Shown here piece after piece: positions 29,776-38,619 of a stretch of 38,657 nucleotides of DNA. The stretch spans positions 1 through 38,657 of the forward strand of contig CAYUAC010000003.1 of the NCBI GenBank assembly GCA_964442515.1, written 5' to 3'. Positions within the stretch are counted from its first letter, which is position 1; the number at the start of each line of letters is the position of its first letter. The notes beneath the pieces are model-generated. The model did no database searches and was not told the DNA's origin. It saw only the letters and a list, made by a program, of their open reading frames with translations. The stretch is from TCS-49 sp964442515. GTDB lineage: Bacteria; Campylobacterota; Campylobacteria; Campylobacterales; Sulfurovaceae. Made by a program: the position numbers and the translations under genes.

Positions 29776-30450
29776 TTAGTTTAGAAACCCCTCAAGCATT
29801 TTCCTTCCGTCATCGGAACCAAGAATCGTTTCCATAGCCCGTTCGGGGTGGGGCATAAGACCAAAGATATTTTTTTCCTTATTGCAGATTCCGGCGATGG
29901 AAGCCACCGACCCGTTGGGATTGTTTTCATTGCCCTGCCCGTCGCAATATTGCAGCAGTACGCGTCCCTGGTCAAAAAGTTCCCTGCGTCCCTCTTCCTC
30001 GATATAGTAATTCCCGTCAGCGTGGGCAATTGGGATGTTGAGCACTTCATTTTGGCTGCACTTATTCAAAAAGTCGTTATCACTGTTTACAACCTTGAGG
30101 CTGTGGTGTTTTGAAATAAAATGCAGGTTCTCGTTGCGTTTCAAAGCTCCCGGCAGCAGGCGGCTTTCGGTTAAAACCTGAAAGCCGTTACAGATGCCAA
30201 GGATTCTGCCGCCTTTTTTTGCGTAGGCAAACAGGTCATTCATAACCGGCGAAAACCGCGCGATCGATCCGCTTCGTAGATAGTCGCCGTAGCTGAATCC
30301 GCCGGGAACAACCACGAGGTCGGGATTTTGCAAATCATGATCTTTATGCCAAATAATGCGGGTTTCTGCCCCGAGTTTGTCAAACGCGTACTGCGTATCA
30401 AACTCGCAGTTGGTCCCGGGAAAGCGCAAAATACTGACTTTTATACTCAT
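29776..30450 (-). CDS. purQ: Phosphoribosylformylglycinamidine synthase, glutaminase subunit
   Basis: 224 residues. PurQ is the glutaminase of the three-part FGAM synthase (PurQ-PurS-PurL) in purine synthesis. Seen: KVSILRFPGTNCEFDT, PGGFSYGDYLRSG, the nucleophile ILGICNGFQVLTE, and the catalytic His-Glu in LMPHPERAME. The ATG overlaps the purS stop as ATGA, so coupled. 5 bases before the SH3-protein gene. Confidence 0.96.
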   Translation of the reverse strand: MSIKVSILRFPGTNCEFDTQYAFDKLGAETRIIWHKDHDLQNPDLVVVPGGFSYGDYLRSGSIARFSPVMNDLFAYAKKGGRILGICNGFQVLTESRLLPGALKRNENLHFISKHHSLKVVNSDNDFLNKCSQNEVLNIPIAHADGNYYIEEEGRRELFDQGRVLLQYCDGQGNENNPNGSVASIAGICNKEKNIFGLMPHPERAMETILGSDDGRKMLEGFLN

Positions 30451-30683
30451 TGATCCATCTTTATATCAAACTCTTCAATAACGGTATTGGCAAGCAGGGT
30501 TTCACACATCTGCTCAACCTCCTTTTTGGAAGTACCCTCTGCCAGATCAAGAACGATCTGCTTTCCAATGCGTACGTCTTGAACTCCCTGAAAGCCCGTT
30601 GCTTTGAGTGCGTGCTGCGTTGCCTTGCCCTGGGGGTCAAGAACCCCGTTTTTGAGATAAATATTTACGGTTGCTTTGGCCAT
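30447..30683 (-). CDS. purS: Phosphoribosylformylglycinamidine synthase, PurS subunit
   Basis: 78 residues. PurS bridges PurQ and the small form of PurL, needed for complex assembly. Recognisable from KATVNIYLKNGVLDPQGKATQHAL and VQDVRIGKQIVLDL. ATG with AAAGGAAA upstream, 10 bases after purC. Its presence shows that this organism uses the split, small-PurL system. Confidence 0.95.
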   Translation of the reverse strand: MAKATVNIYLKNGVLDPQGKATQHALKATGFQGVQDVRIGKQIVLDLAEGTSKKEVEQMCETLLANTVIEEFDIKMDQ

Positions 30684-30692
30684 CGGTTTCCT

Positions 30693-31403
30693 TTACTGCT
30701 GTAATCTTCGTAACACTTCTTCATACGCCACTTTTACAGAGCCGATCCCCTGTCTGAAACGGTCTTTATCCATCTTTTCATTGCTTTTGGCATCCCAGAA
30801 ACGGCAGCTGTCGGGGGTGATTTCATCAGCTAAAATAATATTTCCGTCCACGTCTTTACCAAATTCAAGTTTAAAATCGATCAGGCGCAGCCCTTTGTCA
30901 AGAAAGTAGGGTTTTAAAATAGCGTTGACTTCTCTTCCCAGGCGTCTCAATTCTTCCAATTCACCCTCGTTATCCACGCACTCAAGCAAGATGGCGTGTT
31001 CATCGTTGATGATAGGATCATCCAGATCATCGTCTTTATAGCAAAACTCGACCAGAGAAAAAGGCAGCACCTTGCCGTCTTCTATGCCAAGGCGTCTGCT
31101 CAGCGACCCCGTTGCCACGTTGCGCACGATTACTTCAATAGGGATAATCGTTACCTTTTCAACCACGAGATTATTACTGTCAAGGGTGTCGACGTAGTGG
31201 GTTTTTATCCCCTTTTGTTCAAGCATTTTGAAAATTTCGGTCGTAATTTGGCAATTCAGCGACCCCTTGCCCTCTTCGCTGCTTTTTTTAGCGTTGTTAA
31301 AAGCGGTCAAGTCATCTTTGAATTCGGCGATATACTTTGTTTCATCACCGGTTTTGTAAATCTTTTTGGCTTTACCCTCATACAGCATTTCCTGTTTTTG
31401 CAT
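30693..31403 (-). CDS. purC: SAICAR synthetase
   Basis: 236 residues. PurC ligates aspartate to CAIR with ATP. Seen: MLYEGKAKKIYKT, FKDDLTAFNNAKK, IEVIVRNVATGSLSRRLGIEDG and GLRLIDFKLEFGKD with ILADEITPDSCRFWD. ATG overlaps the ctp stop by one base (TAATG). Same ctp-purC-purS-purQ order as C. jejuni. Confidence 0.97.
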   Translation of the reverse strand: MQKQEMLYEGKAKKIYKTGDETKYIAEFKDDLTAFNNAKKSSEEGKGSLNCQITTEIFKMLEQKGIKTHYVDTLDSNNLVVEKVTIIPIEVIVRNVATGSLSRRLGIEDGKVLPFSLVEFCYKDDDLDDPIINDEHAILLECVDNEGELEELRRLGREVNAILKPYFLDKGLRLIDFKLEFGKDVDGNIILADEITPDSCRFWDAKSNEKMDKDRFRQGIGSVKVAYEEVLRRLQQ

Positions 31404-32716
31404 TATTCATTTCCTTTCATTATGATCATGGATTTTAAAATATCAACGGCACTTTTCAGCTGCGCGTCATCGTACAACTGCGCGGCCGTAATTGTATCAT
31501 CCCCGTTTTGGGCTTTTGCTTTATCCTCTTGGCTTTGCGTTTTTTCTAACTGGCTTTTAAGGTGCAGTTTCAAATCTTTTTCTTTCAGGGAAAAGTCATC
31601 GCTGCTTTGCGTAATATTGCCATCTGGCACGACGACGTCGGGATTGATGCCCACCGCCTGAATCGTCCGGCCGCTTGGCAGGTAATACCTGGCTACCGTC
31701 AGCCTGATCGCTTCGCCGTTGCCAAGTTCCAGTATCTGCTGCACGCTGCCTTTGCCAAAGGTCGCTTCCCCTACGACAATGGCCCGTTTATGATCCTGCA
31801 GCGCTCCGCTGACGATTTCACTGGCGCTGGCACTGCCCTCGTTGACAAGTACGACGACGGGAATATCTTCATACGTTCCGGCCGATTTAGCTTCATACTC
31901 GACATTTTCACTCTCAATTTTTCCCTTTTGGCTGACAATAACCCCTTCGTCTATAAAAAGATCGACCACGTCGATAGCCTGGAACAGGTCGCCTCCGGGA
32001 TTGTTTCTCAAATCAAGGATCACGCCGTTGGCTCCACCGCTGTTTTTGAGCGCTTCCTGAACACCCGCGGCTACGTTTTTATCAAACGATTTGACCTTGA
32101 TATAGTTGTAACCGCCCTCGATCGTTTTTGTTTCAACCGATTCGACATTGATCACATCGCGCGTTATTTCCACCTTGATAGGTTCTTTTAATTTTTTTCG
32201 AACCAGCGTCAACTCCACGCTGCTTCCGGGTTTGCCCCGCATCAGCGAAACCGCTTCGTTCAACCCAAGATCAAGGGTATTTTTCTCACCGATTTTCAAA
32301 ATGATATCGCCTGCTTTGACGCCTGCTTTGCTTGCCGGAGTCCCGTCGATGGGAGAGATAACGGTCAGCGCACCGTCGCGCAGACCCACCACGATACCCA
32401 GACCGCCAAATTCGCCGCTCATTTTTGTCTGGAAACTTTTAAACTCCTCTTTGTCCATAAAATCCGAATGGGCGTCAAGATTTGTCAGCAATCCGTCGAT
32501 AGCTTTGTTGATCACGTTTTCAAAATCGATTTCATCCACGTAGCGGTACTGAATGGTAGAAAGCACCTCTTCGAATTTTTTGATCGACTCCAGCCGCGTG
32601 ACGACCGATTCATCTTCGTCGGAATTGGCCTGCAGTGCCCCCGGGGCCAGAACAAGCAGCATCACCACAAAACTGGAAACAAATCCGGCTAATATATAAC
32701 GTTTATCTTTTTGCAT
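31403..32716 (-). CDS. ctp: Carboxy-terminal processing protease (S41 family)
   Basis: 437 residues. Signal/anchor at the N-terminus (ILAGFVSSFVVMLLVLAPGALQA), so periplasmic. A PDZ domain (about 100-180; SGEFGGLGIVVGLRDGALTVISPIDGTPASKAGVKAGD) precedes the S41 core: ILDLRNNPGGDLFQAIDVVDLF, the nucleophile Ser in NEGSASASEIVSGAL, and the catalytic Lys in GEATFGKGSVQ. Such proteases trim C-termini of envelope proteins, including peptidoglycan hydrolases. A Gln/Lys-rich linker precedes the C-terminus. First gene of the ctp-purCSQ operon; promoter not clear. Confidence 0.95.
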   Translation of the reverse strand: MQKDKRYILAGFVSSFVVMLLVLAPGALQANSDEDESVVTRLESIKKFEEVLSTIQYRYVDEIDFENVINKAIDGLLTNLDAHSDFMDKEEFKSFQTKMSGEFGGLGIVVGLRDGALTVISPIDGTPASKAGVKAGDIILKIGEKNTLDLGLNEAVSLMRGKPGSSVELTLVRKKLKEPIKVEITRDVINVESVETKTIEGGYNYIKVKSFDKNVAAGVQEALKNSGGANGVILDLRNNPGGDLFQAIDVVDLFIDEGVIVSQKGKIESENVEYEAKSAGTYEDIPVVVLVNEGSASASEIVSGALQDHKRAIVVGEATFGKGSVQQILELGNGEAIRLTVARYYLPSGRTIQAVGINPDVVVPDGNITQSSDDFSLKEKDLKLHLKSQLEKTQSQEDKAKAQNGDDTITAAQLYDDAQLKSAVDILKSMIIMKGNE

Positions 32717-32770
32717 AATAAAAACGACCTTTGCATAGTGTATCTTGTGAAAGTTTTGAGAATATTTTAG

Positions 32771-34000
32771 CTAAAGTAATGTTTTTATTAGTTTAAATAT
32801 CCGTTTGCACGAGCTTAAGTTGGTATATTCTTTCACCGAATGGGGATAAACGATATCGGGACCGATGGAAACCATCTGCATCCGAGGATATTTTTGCTGC
32901 AAGATCGCACACTCCAGTCCCGCGTGAATAGCGGCAAACGAACTGCCGGGGTACCTGCTTCGTACCTGATCGGCAAACTTGGTTTCAACCGGTTCCCAGG
33001 GTTGATACCTGCCGCTTTGTTCACACGCGTAAGCCTTAAAATGGCGCCGCAGCCGTCTGGCCGTATCCTCCAGTCCGTTTTTACTCTGGCTGCGCACGCT
33101 GATGTGGATCCTGCCTTCTTCCACAATCGCTACGTTGCAACTGTCCTGAACCGTTTGCAGTTCACTGTCGTAGCGCAAAACACCGTTTGGACAGGTAGCC
33201 AGATCGTTTATAAGCGTTGCCCCGGAAACCAACGCCTTTTGCTTTGGGTCGTGAATAGGGATAACGCGGACCGCATCTGTGCTTTGCAGCGTATTGGCAG
33301 CTACCACGGCTTTACAAAACCCCGGAATCGCATTGCTTTTTGATCCGCCCTCAAAGCTGATCAGTTCAAACGGTTTGCCCTGCAGAAAAGAAGCCAAAAC
33401 GATAACGGCGTTATCGATACCTTTGTCGATATCGATCCCCGAATGTCCGCCGCCGGTATCGATGGTGAGTTCATAAAAGTTTGGATAGCTGCACGCTTTG
33501 TATTCAGGTTCATAATAAAAGTCCAGATCGATTCCCCCGGCACATCCAAGATAGATTTTCCCCTCCTCTTCGCTGTCTAAATTCAACAGTTTATTCCCGC
33601 GCAAAGGCAGTTCCAGAGCGTTTGCCCCAAGCAATCCCACCTCCTCGTCGTTGGTAAACAAACAGTCAACGGCGGCGCCTTCTTGCATCAATGCAAGCAT
33701 CATCGCACAAGCTATCCCGTTATCCGCGCCAAGTGATGATTCCCGCGCAGTCAGAATCTCTCCCTTTTGTTCCAGCGTTATATCCGGAGCACGGCCCATG
33801 CACACCATGTCATAATGGGCCTGCAGCGTCATTTTAGGTTCTTTGCGGCTGTAGCAGCCGATATTGCCGGCTTTATCAATTTTGACTTCATATCCGTACT
33901 CTTTGCCAAGCAGTGCGATATGATCGCGCAGAGGTGCGGTATGGAAGCTGCAGTGGGGAATTTTTGAAATGGCTTGAAAATGAGAAAGAAAATCTTGCAT
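32771..34000 (-). CDS. pepD: Aminoacyl-histidine dipeptidase-like M20 metallopeptidase
   Basis: 409 residues. A di-zinc peptidase of the M20 family, PepD-like. Zinc ligands are visible: His and Asp in LQAHYDMVC, bridging Asp in SSLGADNGIACAM, Glu pair in FTNDEEVGLLGA, Asp in LLNLDSEEEG, and a late His in YPHSVKEYTN. The GGGHSGIDIDKG motif is the PepD signature. About 75 residues shorter than E. coli PepD (485). ATG with AAAGGAT upstream. Specificity for Xaa-His peptides is family knowledge, not shown here. Confidence 0.88.
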   Translation of the reverse strand: MQDFLSHFQAISKIPHCSFHTAPLRDHIALLGKEYGYEVKIDKAGNIGCYSRKEPKMTLQAHYDMVCMGRAPDITLEQKGEILTARESSLGADNGIACAMMLALMQEGAAVDCLFTNDEEVGLLGANALELPLRGNKLLNLDSEEEGKIYLGCAGGIDLDFYYEPEYKACSYPNFYELTIDTGGGHSGIDIDKGIDNAVIVLASFLQGKPFELISFEGGSKSNAIPGFCKAVVAANTLQSTDAVRVIPIHDPKQKALVSGATLINDLATCPNGVLRYDSELQTVQDSCNVAIVEEGRIHISVRSQSKNGLEDTARRLRRHFKAYACEQSGRYQPWEPVETKFADQVRSRYPGSSFAAIHAGLECAILQQKYPRMQMVSIGPDIVYPHSVKEYTNLSSCKRIFKLIKTLL

Positions 34001-34013
34001 AATAAATCCTTTG

Positions 34014-34029
34014 TAAAATATGCTACAAT
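34014..34029 (+). promoter_or_regulatory. Candidate -10 elements for the Cys-rich lipoprotein gene
   Basis: TAAAAT (34014-34019) and TGC-TACAAT (extended -10; hexamer 34024-34029) lie within 25 bases of the ATG at 34036. The second would put the transcription start at or next to the ATG, leaving almost no leader; the first leaves about 10 bases with the weak ACAGGT. Confidence 0.35.
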
Positions 34030-34035
34030 ACAGGT

Positions 34036-34263
34036 ATGAAAACAGTATTATTAATAGCCATCGCCCTTTTGCTTGGCGGCTGTCTGTACCCCAAGGAAAC
34101 GGGAGTATCCAAGTACCGGTACGAACGCTGCAACGAATATTACGATGTTTCGGGAATGTATCACAATGAGTGCGACCACCTTTTCCAATACAGCGATCTC
34201 AACCCTTTGGGTGCCAAGGAGAAAAAAGAGCAAACCCCCTGCATGTTTCCCCCCTGTCCCTGA
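34036..34263 (+). CDS. Small Cys-rich lipoprotein (75 aa)
   Basis: 75 residues. Signal MKTVLLIAIALLLGGC with a textbook lipobox LLGGC, Cys 16 being lipidated. The mature part is hydrophilic, with many Tyr and four further Cys (RYERCNEY, HNECDHLF, CMFPPCP), which suggests disulfides or metal binding. The stop (34261-34263) abuts the mreC stop on the other strand. Isolated between divergent pepD and convergent mreC. No family recognised. Confidence 0.8.
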   Translation: MKTVLLIAIALLLGGCLYPKETGVSKYRYERCNEYYDVSGMYHNECDHLFQYSDLNPLGAKEKKEQTPCMFPPCP

Positions 34264-34998
34264 TTACTGCAGGATGTAAAAAAATTCCGGCCGCAGGTTG
34301 TCGGCGAAGGGTTTGACACGGGCGACTTTATACCCGTGTTTTTTTTCCACGCTTTGAACAACGCCGACATCGATACCGGCACTGAAAACATTATCCAAAC
34401 CGCTTGTTTGAACCCGCTCGCCCTTTTCAATCTCCATCCAGGAGGGAATATAGCGCACCTCCATAGTGCGGGCGTCGATACCGTAAATCACGCCCGGGGC
34501 TTTTTCTTTTCCGATATAAACGCCGTACACGCACTTGGGATCGGAATTGAGCAGGATCATGGGCTGGCCGTCTTTTGCGATGACGATACCGCTGCTGTAC
34601 TCCCCGTCTACGGCGCCGTATACTTTTGAGGGATCAAACCCTTCAAAAGGATCAAGCCACAGACGGTTTCTGTTGGAAAGATTGACATATGAGATTGCGT
34701 TGGTAAAGGTTACATCTTTGAGCAACGGCTTTTGGACAAGAGTGGCAAAACGGTGCTGATAAGCTTTTAAACGCAGATTCTGTTTGGTCAAATCTGCGAT
34801 GATTTCATTTTGCCTGGCGATCGTATTGGCCTGGTTGAAATGCTCTTCGACCTCCTGGGTGACAAAGAACACCCCGTCTAAATAGGACGCTTTTACACTG
34901 TTGTACTGCGTAAGGAAAAACTGCTGAATATATTCGCGCTGCAGATAGATAAAATACAGCAGCAGCAGCGACAGAAAGATCCCTATTTTTTTATCCAT
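34264..34998 (-). CDS. mreC: Rod shape-determining protein MreC
   Basis: 244 residues. One N-terminal membrane helix (IGIFLSLLLLYFIYL), a coiled coil (EEHFNQANTIARQNEIIADLTKQNLRLKAY) and a periplasmic beta domain (YGAVDGEYSSGIVIA, IPSWMEIEKGERVQTSGLDNVFSAGIDVGVV) are the MreC layout; GERVQTSGLDNVFPxG is the family signature. It links MreB filaments to peptidoglycan synthases. The start is 10 bases after the true mreB stop. Slightly short compared with E. coli (367), usual for the phylum. No mreD follows. Confidence 0.94.
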   Translation of the reverse strand: MDKKIGIFLSLLLLYFIYLQREYIQQFFLTQYNSVKASYLDGVFFVTQEVEEHFNQANTIARQNEIIADLTKQNLRLKAYQHRFATLVQKPLLKDVTFTNAISYVNLSNRNRLWLDPFEGFDPSKVYGAVDGEYSSGIVIAKDGQPMILLNSDPKCVYGVYIGKEKAPGVIYGIDARTMEVRYIPSWMEIEKGERVQTSGLDNVFSAGIDVGVVQSVEKKHGYKVARVKPFADNLRPEFFYILQ

Positions 34999-35008
34999 GC
35001 ATCATCAG

Positions 35009-36045
35009 TTAATTATGGCTACTTAATTGTTGCAGTATATCGATCTCTTCCAACGCTTTGCCTGAACCGTTGGCAACGGCAAGCAGCGGGTCCTCCGCGA
35101 NNNNNNNNNNAGCTTGACCTTATCGGAAAGGTATTTGTCAAGGTTTCTGATAAGCGCTCCGCCGCCTGTGAGCACGACGCCGTTTTCAACGATATCGCCG
35201 GCAAGATCGGGCGGCATCTGCTCCAGCACCTGCATCAGGGCTTCGCCGATTTCACGGATTGGTTCGCGCATGGCGTCTTTGGCGTCTTCGCTGGTCAATT
35301 CGATAGATGTCAACAGGTTTTCGACACTGTCACGGCCCTTAACAAGCATTTTCAAATCTTCTCGCAACGTCGTAGCCGTACCGATATTGATCTTGATATC
35401 TTCGGCCGTTTTGTCGCCGATGAGCAGATTGTATTTTTTCTTTACGTATTCCATGATCGCTTTATCGATCTTATCCCCGGCAACGCGGATCGATTTGGAG
35501 ATAACAAGACCCCCAAGGGATACGACGCCGATCTCGGTCGTACCGCCGCCGATATCGACAACGAGGTTGCCGTTTGGTTCCTTTACCGGAAGTCCGGCAC
35601 CTATTGCCGCAGCCATAGGCTCTTCGATCAAAAAGACTTCTCTTGCCCCCGCACTGAGAGCTGATTCGCGCACGGCTTTTCGCTCAACCTGCGTCAAGCC
35701 GTAAGGAACGCAGACAATAATCCGTGGACGCAGAAAATTTTTGCGCTGGTGAGCTTTTTCTATAAAGTAGCGGATCATTTTTTCAGTCATATCAAAATCG
35801 GCTATCACGCCGTCCCGCATCGGCCGTACTGCGCGGATATTACCCGGCGTTTTGCCCACCATCTCTTTGGCTTCCTGACCCACGGCCAGGATAACATCAT
35901 CCCCGTTTCGTTCGCGCTTAACGGCGACTACGGAAGGTTCATCAATTTCGATACCTTTACTTTTAACCAATACGATCGTATTTGCCGTACCCAAATCGAT
36001 CGCTAAATCGCTTGAAAACACACCTATTAATTTATCCAATAACAC
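35009..36045 (-). CDS. mreB: Rod shape-determining protein MreB (frame disturbed by assembly gap)
   Basis: Actin-like filament protein directing rod-shaped growth. Phosphate 1 loop DLAIDLGTANTIVL, PNGNLVVDIGGGTTEIGVVSLGG, AGDKIDKAIMEYVKKKYN and GVVLTGGGALIRNLDKYLSDKVK are diagnostic. A 10-N gap (35101-35110) falls near the C-terminus. Read in the given length the frame continues with a basic, non-MreB tail, but the other frame after the gap gives AEDPLLAVANGSGKALEEID and stops at 35009, the correct MreB end. So the missing bases must number 2 modulo 3 (probably 11), and the gene is intact at about 345 residues. Start is GTG (AAGGG 8 bases upstream). Confidence 0.93.
35101..35110. other. Assembly gap (10 N) within mreB, length wrong by a frame
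   Basis: Exactly 10 N, but the MreB sequences on its two sides are in different frames, so the true number of missing bases cannot be 10. From the conserved LPVxVAEDP it should be 11. Not a biological feature. Confidence 0.9.
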
Positions 36046-36057
36046 TGCTTACCCTTT

Positions 36058-37254
36058 TTATGCACTCTTTTTTATATATACCGGTTGGGTCTGACCCTCG
36101 ATCACTTCTTTGGTGATCAAGACGCTGTAGCCTTCATATTCGGGCAGATCAAACATAATATCGATCATCTTATCCTCAATAATCGTACGCAGTCCTCTGG
36201 CCCCCGTTTTCCTGTCAATCGCTTTTTGCGCGATGGCTTCAAGGGCATCTTGTTCAAATTCCAAACTCACGCCGTCAAGATCAAAAAGCTTCTGATACTG
36301 ACTGACAATGGAGTTTTGCGGTTCTGTAAGGATGCGGACCATGTCGTTTTTACTGATCTCGTTAAGCGTGGCGATAACGTGCAGCCGTCCGATCAGCTCC
36401 GGGATCATCCCAAAATGGATCAAATCATCGGATTCGACTTTCGACATAGCATTCATATTCTTTGTGGATTTTTGTTCCTGTCCAAATCCCAGTACGTTGC
36501 TGCCCATACGTTTTTTAACGATATCTTCCAAGCCGTCAAAAGCCCCGCCGCAGATAAATAATATATTGGACGTATCGATAGTGATAAAATCCTGATTGGG
36601 GTGTTTCCTGCCGCCCTTGGCCGAAATATTCACGCTGCTTCCCTCGATGATTTTCAGCAGTGCCTGCTGCACGCCCTCACCCGATACGTCCCTGGTGATA
36701 GAACGGTTTTCACCAAGCCTGGAAATCTTGTCAATCTCATCAATGAAAATAATACCCTGCTGGGTTTTTTCAACATCACCGTCAGCCGCCTGATACAGCC
36801 TGGTTAAAATATTCTCTACGTCTTCACCGACGTAACCTGCCTCGGTCAAGCTTGTCGCATCAGTTATCGCAATGGGCAGATCAAGCATATTGGCAATGGT
36901 TTGGGCGATAAATGTTTTCCCGCTCCCGGTGGGACCGATTAACAATACGTTTGACTTGCTGATTTTTTCATCGGCGTTTTGAGAAGATTTAAAAATGCGT
37001 TTATAATGATTATATACGGCGACACTGATAACTTTTTTCGCGCGTTCCTGACCGATGACATGTTTGTCTAAGTTTTGCTTTATCTCCTTTGGAGCCAGCA
37101 GTACGGTGTTGTCGCTGCTTTCCTCCTGAGCTTCGCCGGAGATGATTTTGTACGCGGAGATAACGCAGTCGGTGCAAATATAGGCGTTTTCACCGGCCAG
37201 AAGCGGTGTTTCTTCACTCTCCTGTATGCCGCAAAAGCTACATTTTTTATTCAT
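36058..37254 (-). CDS. clpX: ATP-dependent Clp protease ATP-binding subunit ClpX
   Basis: 398 residues. AAA+ unfoldase that feeds tagged proteins to ClpP. The N-terminal zinc-binding domain has its four Cys (CSFCG, CTDC). Walker A GPTGSGKTFIAQTIA, Walker B GIIFIDEIDKI, and the RxxF-type sensor DKMIDIMFDLP near the C-terminus are seen; the GAFDGLEDIVKKRMG and GRLHVIATL segments are conserved. ATG with AAAGGAAA upstream, overlapping lpxA by 8 bases. Confidence 0.97.
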   Translation of the reverse strand: MNKKCSFCGIQESEETPLLAGENAYICTDCVISAYKIISGEAQEESSDNTVLLAPKEIKQNLDKHVIGQERAKKVISVAVYNHYKRIFKSSQNADEKISKSNVLLIGPTGSGKTFIAQTIANMLDLPIAITDATSLTEAGYVGEDVENILTRLYQAADGDVEKTQQGIIFIDEIDKISRLGENRSITRDVSGEGVQQALLKIIEGSSVNISAKGGRKHPNQDFITIDTSNILFICGGAFDGLEDIVKKRMGSNVLGFGQEQKSTKNMNAMSKVESDDLIHFGMIPELIGRLHVIATLNEISKNDMVRILTEPQNSIVSQYQKLFDLDGVSLEFEQDALEAIAQKAIDRKTGARGLRTIIEDKMIDIMFDLPEYEGYSVLITKEVIEGQTQPVYIKKSA

Positions 37255-38038
37255 TTGATTTCCTTTTTAGAGGGATCCCGCGCTTGGTTTGCAGTACAAA
37301 TTTTGCCAAGCGTTTGATCCGCTGATTTGTCGAATTTTCATACAATTGCTGGGCTTGCTGCTTCATGGGTACATTGCTACGAAAAAGTAATTTATACGCG
37401 TTTTTCAACGCCTGGATTTCATCTTTCTCCTCAATGTTTCTGCGAAGACCTGTTAAATTCAATCCGCGCACATACGCACGGTTACCCTCGCAGATACAGT
37501 AAGGAGGTATATCCTGGGTCAAAATCGAACCGCCGCCCACCATGGCCAGTTCTCCGATTTTACAAAACTGGTGCACCGCGCTCATACCGCCGACGATTGC
37601 GCTGTTGCCGATTTCGACATGCCCGGCGATTGTGGCGTTGTTGACCAGGATAACATTATTACCTATTTGCGCATCGTGGGCGACGTGCACGTAAGCCATC
37701 ACCAGACAGTTTGTGCCGATTCTGGTGATACTGCCGCCGCCTTCGGTACCCGTATTTATCTGGCAGAATTCTCTGATAACGGTCCGGTCGCCGATAATAA
37801 GTTCTACCTCTTCGCCTTTATACTTCAAATCCTGCGGAATTGAACCCACTACGGCATTGTAAAACACTTGGCAGCGATTGCCAAGAGTGGTTTTACCATC
37901 AATAATCGCGCCCTGCATCACCACGCATTCATCGCCCAGTGTTGCCTCTTTACTGACATATGCGTAGGGACCGATATCGCAGTCTTTGCCGATTTTCACA
38001 CCCTCTTCAACGATAGCGGTCGGATGGATATGCGCCAT
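37247..38038 (-). CDS. lpxA: UDP-N-acetylglucosamine acyltransferase
   Basis: 263 residues. LpxA adds the O-3 hydroxyacyl chain to UDP-GlcNAc from acyl-ACP, the first step of lipid A. N-terminal HPTAIVEEGVKIGKDCDIGPY with left-handed beta-helix hexapeptide repeats, the catalytic His in YVHVAHDAQIGNN, and GMSAVHQFCKIGELAMVGGGS are diagnostic; C-terminal helices follow. ATG immediately after the fabZ stop. fabZ-lpxA-clpX order as in C. jejuni. Confidence 0.96.
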   Translation of the reverse strand: MAHIHPTAIVEEGVKIGKDCDIGPYAYVSKEATLGDECVVMQGAIIDGKTTLGNRCQVFYNAVVGSIPQDLKYKGEEVELIIGDRTVIREFCQINTGTEGGGSITRIGTNCLVMAYVHVAHDAQIGNNVILVNNATIAGHVEIGNSAIVGGMSAVHQFCKIGELAMVGGGSILTQDIPPYCICEGNRAYVRGLNLTGLRRNIEEKDEIQALKNAYKLLFRSNVPMKQQAQQLYENSTNQRIKRLAKFVLQTKRGIPLKRKSNE

Positions 38039-38485
38039 CTATTTATCCGTGATCATGGCTTTGAGTTCAGCCTGGGCAGCCAGTTTGTCATCAACATACG
38101 CTTTGGCGTCAAAAAACCAGACCTTTCCTTTATTTTTCAAAATAGAAACCCTGTATTCCAGACGGTCTCCGGGAGTAACGGGAGAGCGGAATTTCGCTTT
38201 ATCGATACTCATAAAATAAACCACTTTATCCTGTGTACTTTCCTGCTGTCCCAACTCCAGGCTTTCAAACGCCAAAAGGCCGCCCGCCTGAGCCAATCCT
38301 TCAATAATCATAACCCCGGGGTAAATCGGATGCCCGGGAAAGTGGCCCTGAAAAATCTCTTCATTGCATGTAACGTTTTTATACGCTCTGATGGAATCCT
38401 TTGGTAAAACGTCAATCACTCTGTCAATTAATAAAAAAGGGTATCTGTGCGGTAGAATTTCTTGTATTTTTACAACATCTAACAT
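38039..38485 (-). CDS. fabZ: 3-hydroxyacyl-ACP dehydratase FabZ
   Basis: 148 residues from ATG 38485. FabZ dehydrates 3-hydroxyacyl-ACP in fatty acid synthesis. ILPHRYPFLLIDRV and the catalytic HFPGHPIYPGVMIIEGLAQAGG are the family signatures. An in-frame ATG at 38503 would lie only about 5 bases after the predicted transcription start with no ribosome binding site, so the shorter start is preferred; it also matches family N-termini (MLDVVKIQEIL). First gene of fabZ-lpxA-clpX-mreB-mreC. Confidence 0.94.
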   Translation of the reverse strand: MLDVVKIQEILPHRYPFLLIDRVIDVLPKDSIRAYKNVTCNEEIFQGHFPGHPIYPGVMIIEGLAQAGGLLAFESLELGQQESTQDKVVYFMSIDKAKFRSPVTPGDRLEYRVSILKNKGKVWFFDAKAYVDDKLAAQAELKAMITDK

Positions 38486-38514
38486 TATAGTATCATCTTT
38501 CATTTTTTAATGCG

Positions 38515-38543
38515 ATTATATCTAAAATTATTTTATAAAACAA
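38515..38543 (-). promoter_or_regulatory. Sigma-70 promoter of the fabZ-lpxA-clpX-mreBC operon
   Basis: Minus strand TTGTTT (38538-38543), 17-base spacer, perfect TATAAT (38515-38520). Expected start about 38508, leader about 23 bases. Upstream is A/T-rich DNA between the 5S rRNA end and this promoter. Confidence 0.6.
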
Positions 38544-38619
38544 CATACACCATTAAAAAAAGAAATGGTTAAAACTAATATATCAAAATTGGATTACGGG
38601 AGATATGTGAGGAAAAATC

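Noticed and set aside
35023..35100. MreB with a novel basic C-terminal tail
   Set aside because: The tail arises from reading the wrong frame after a 10-N gap; the other frame gives the normal MreB C-terminus.
38552..38572. ACCATT / AATGGT inverted repeat as rRNA terminator
   Set aside because: The stem is A/T rich and the T run is in the loop rather than after the stem, so it is not a credible intrinsic terminator.
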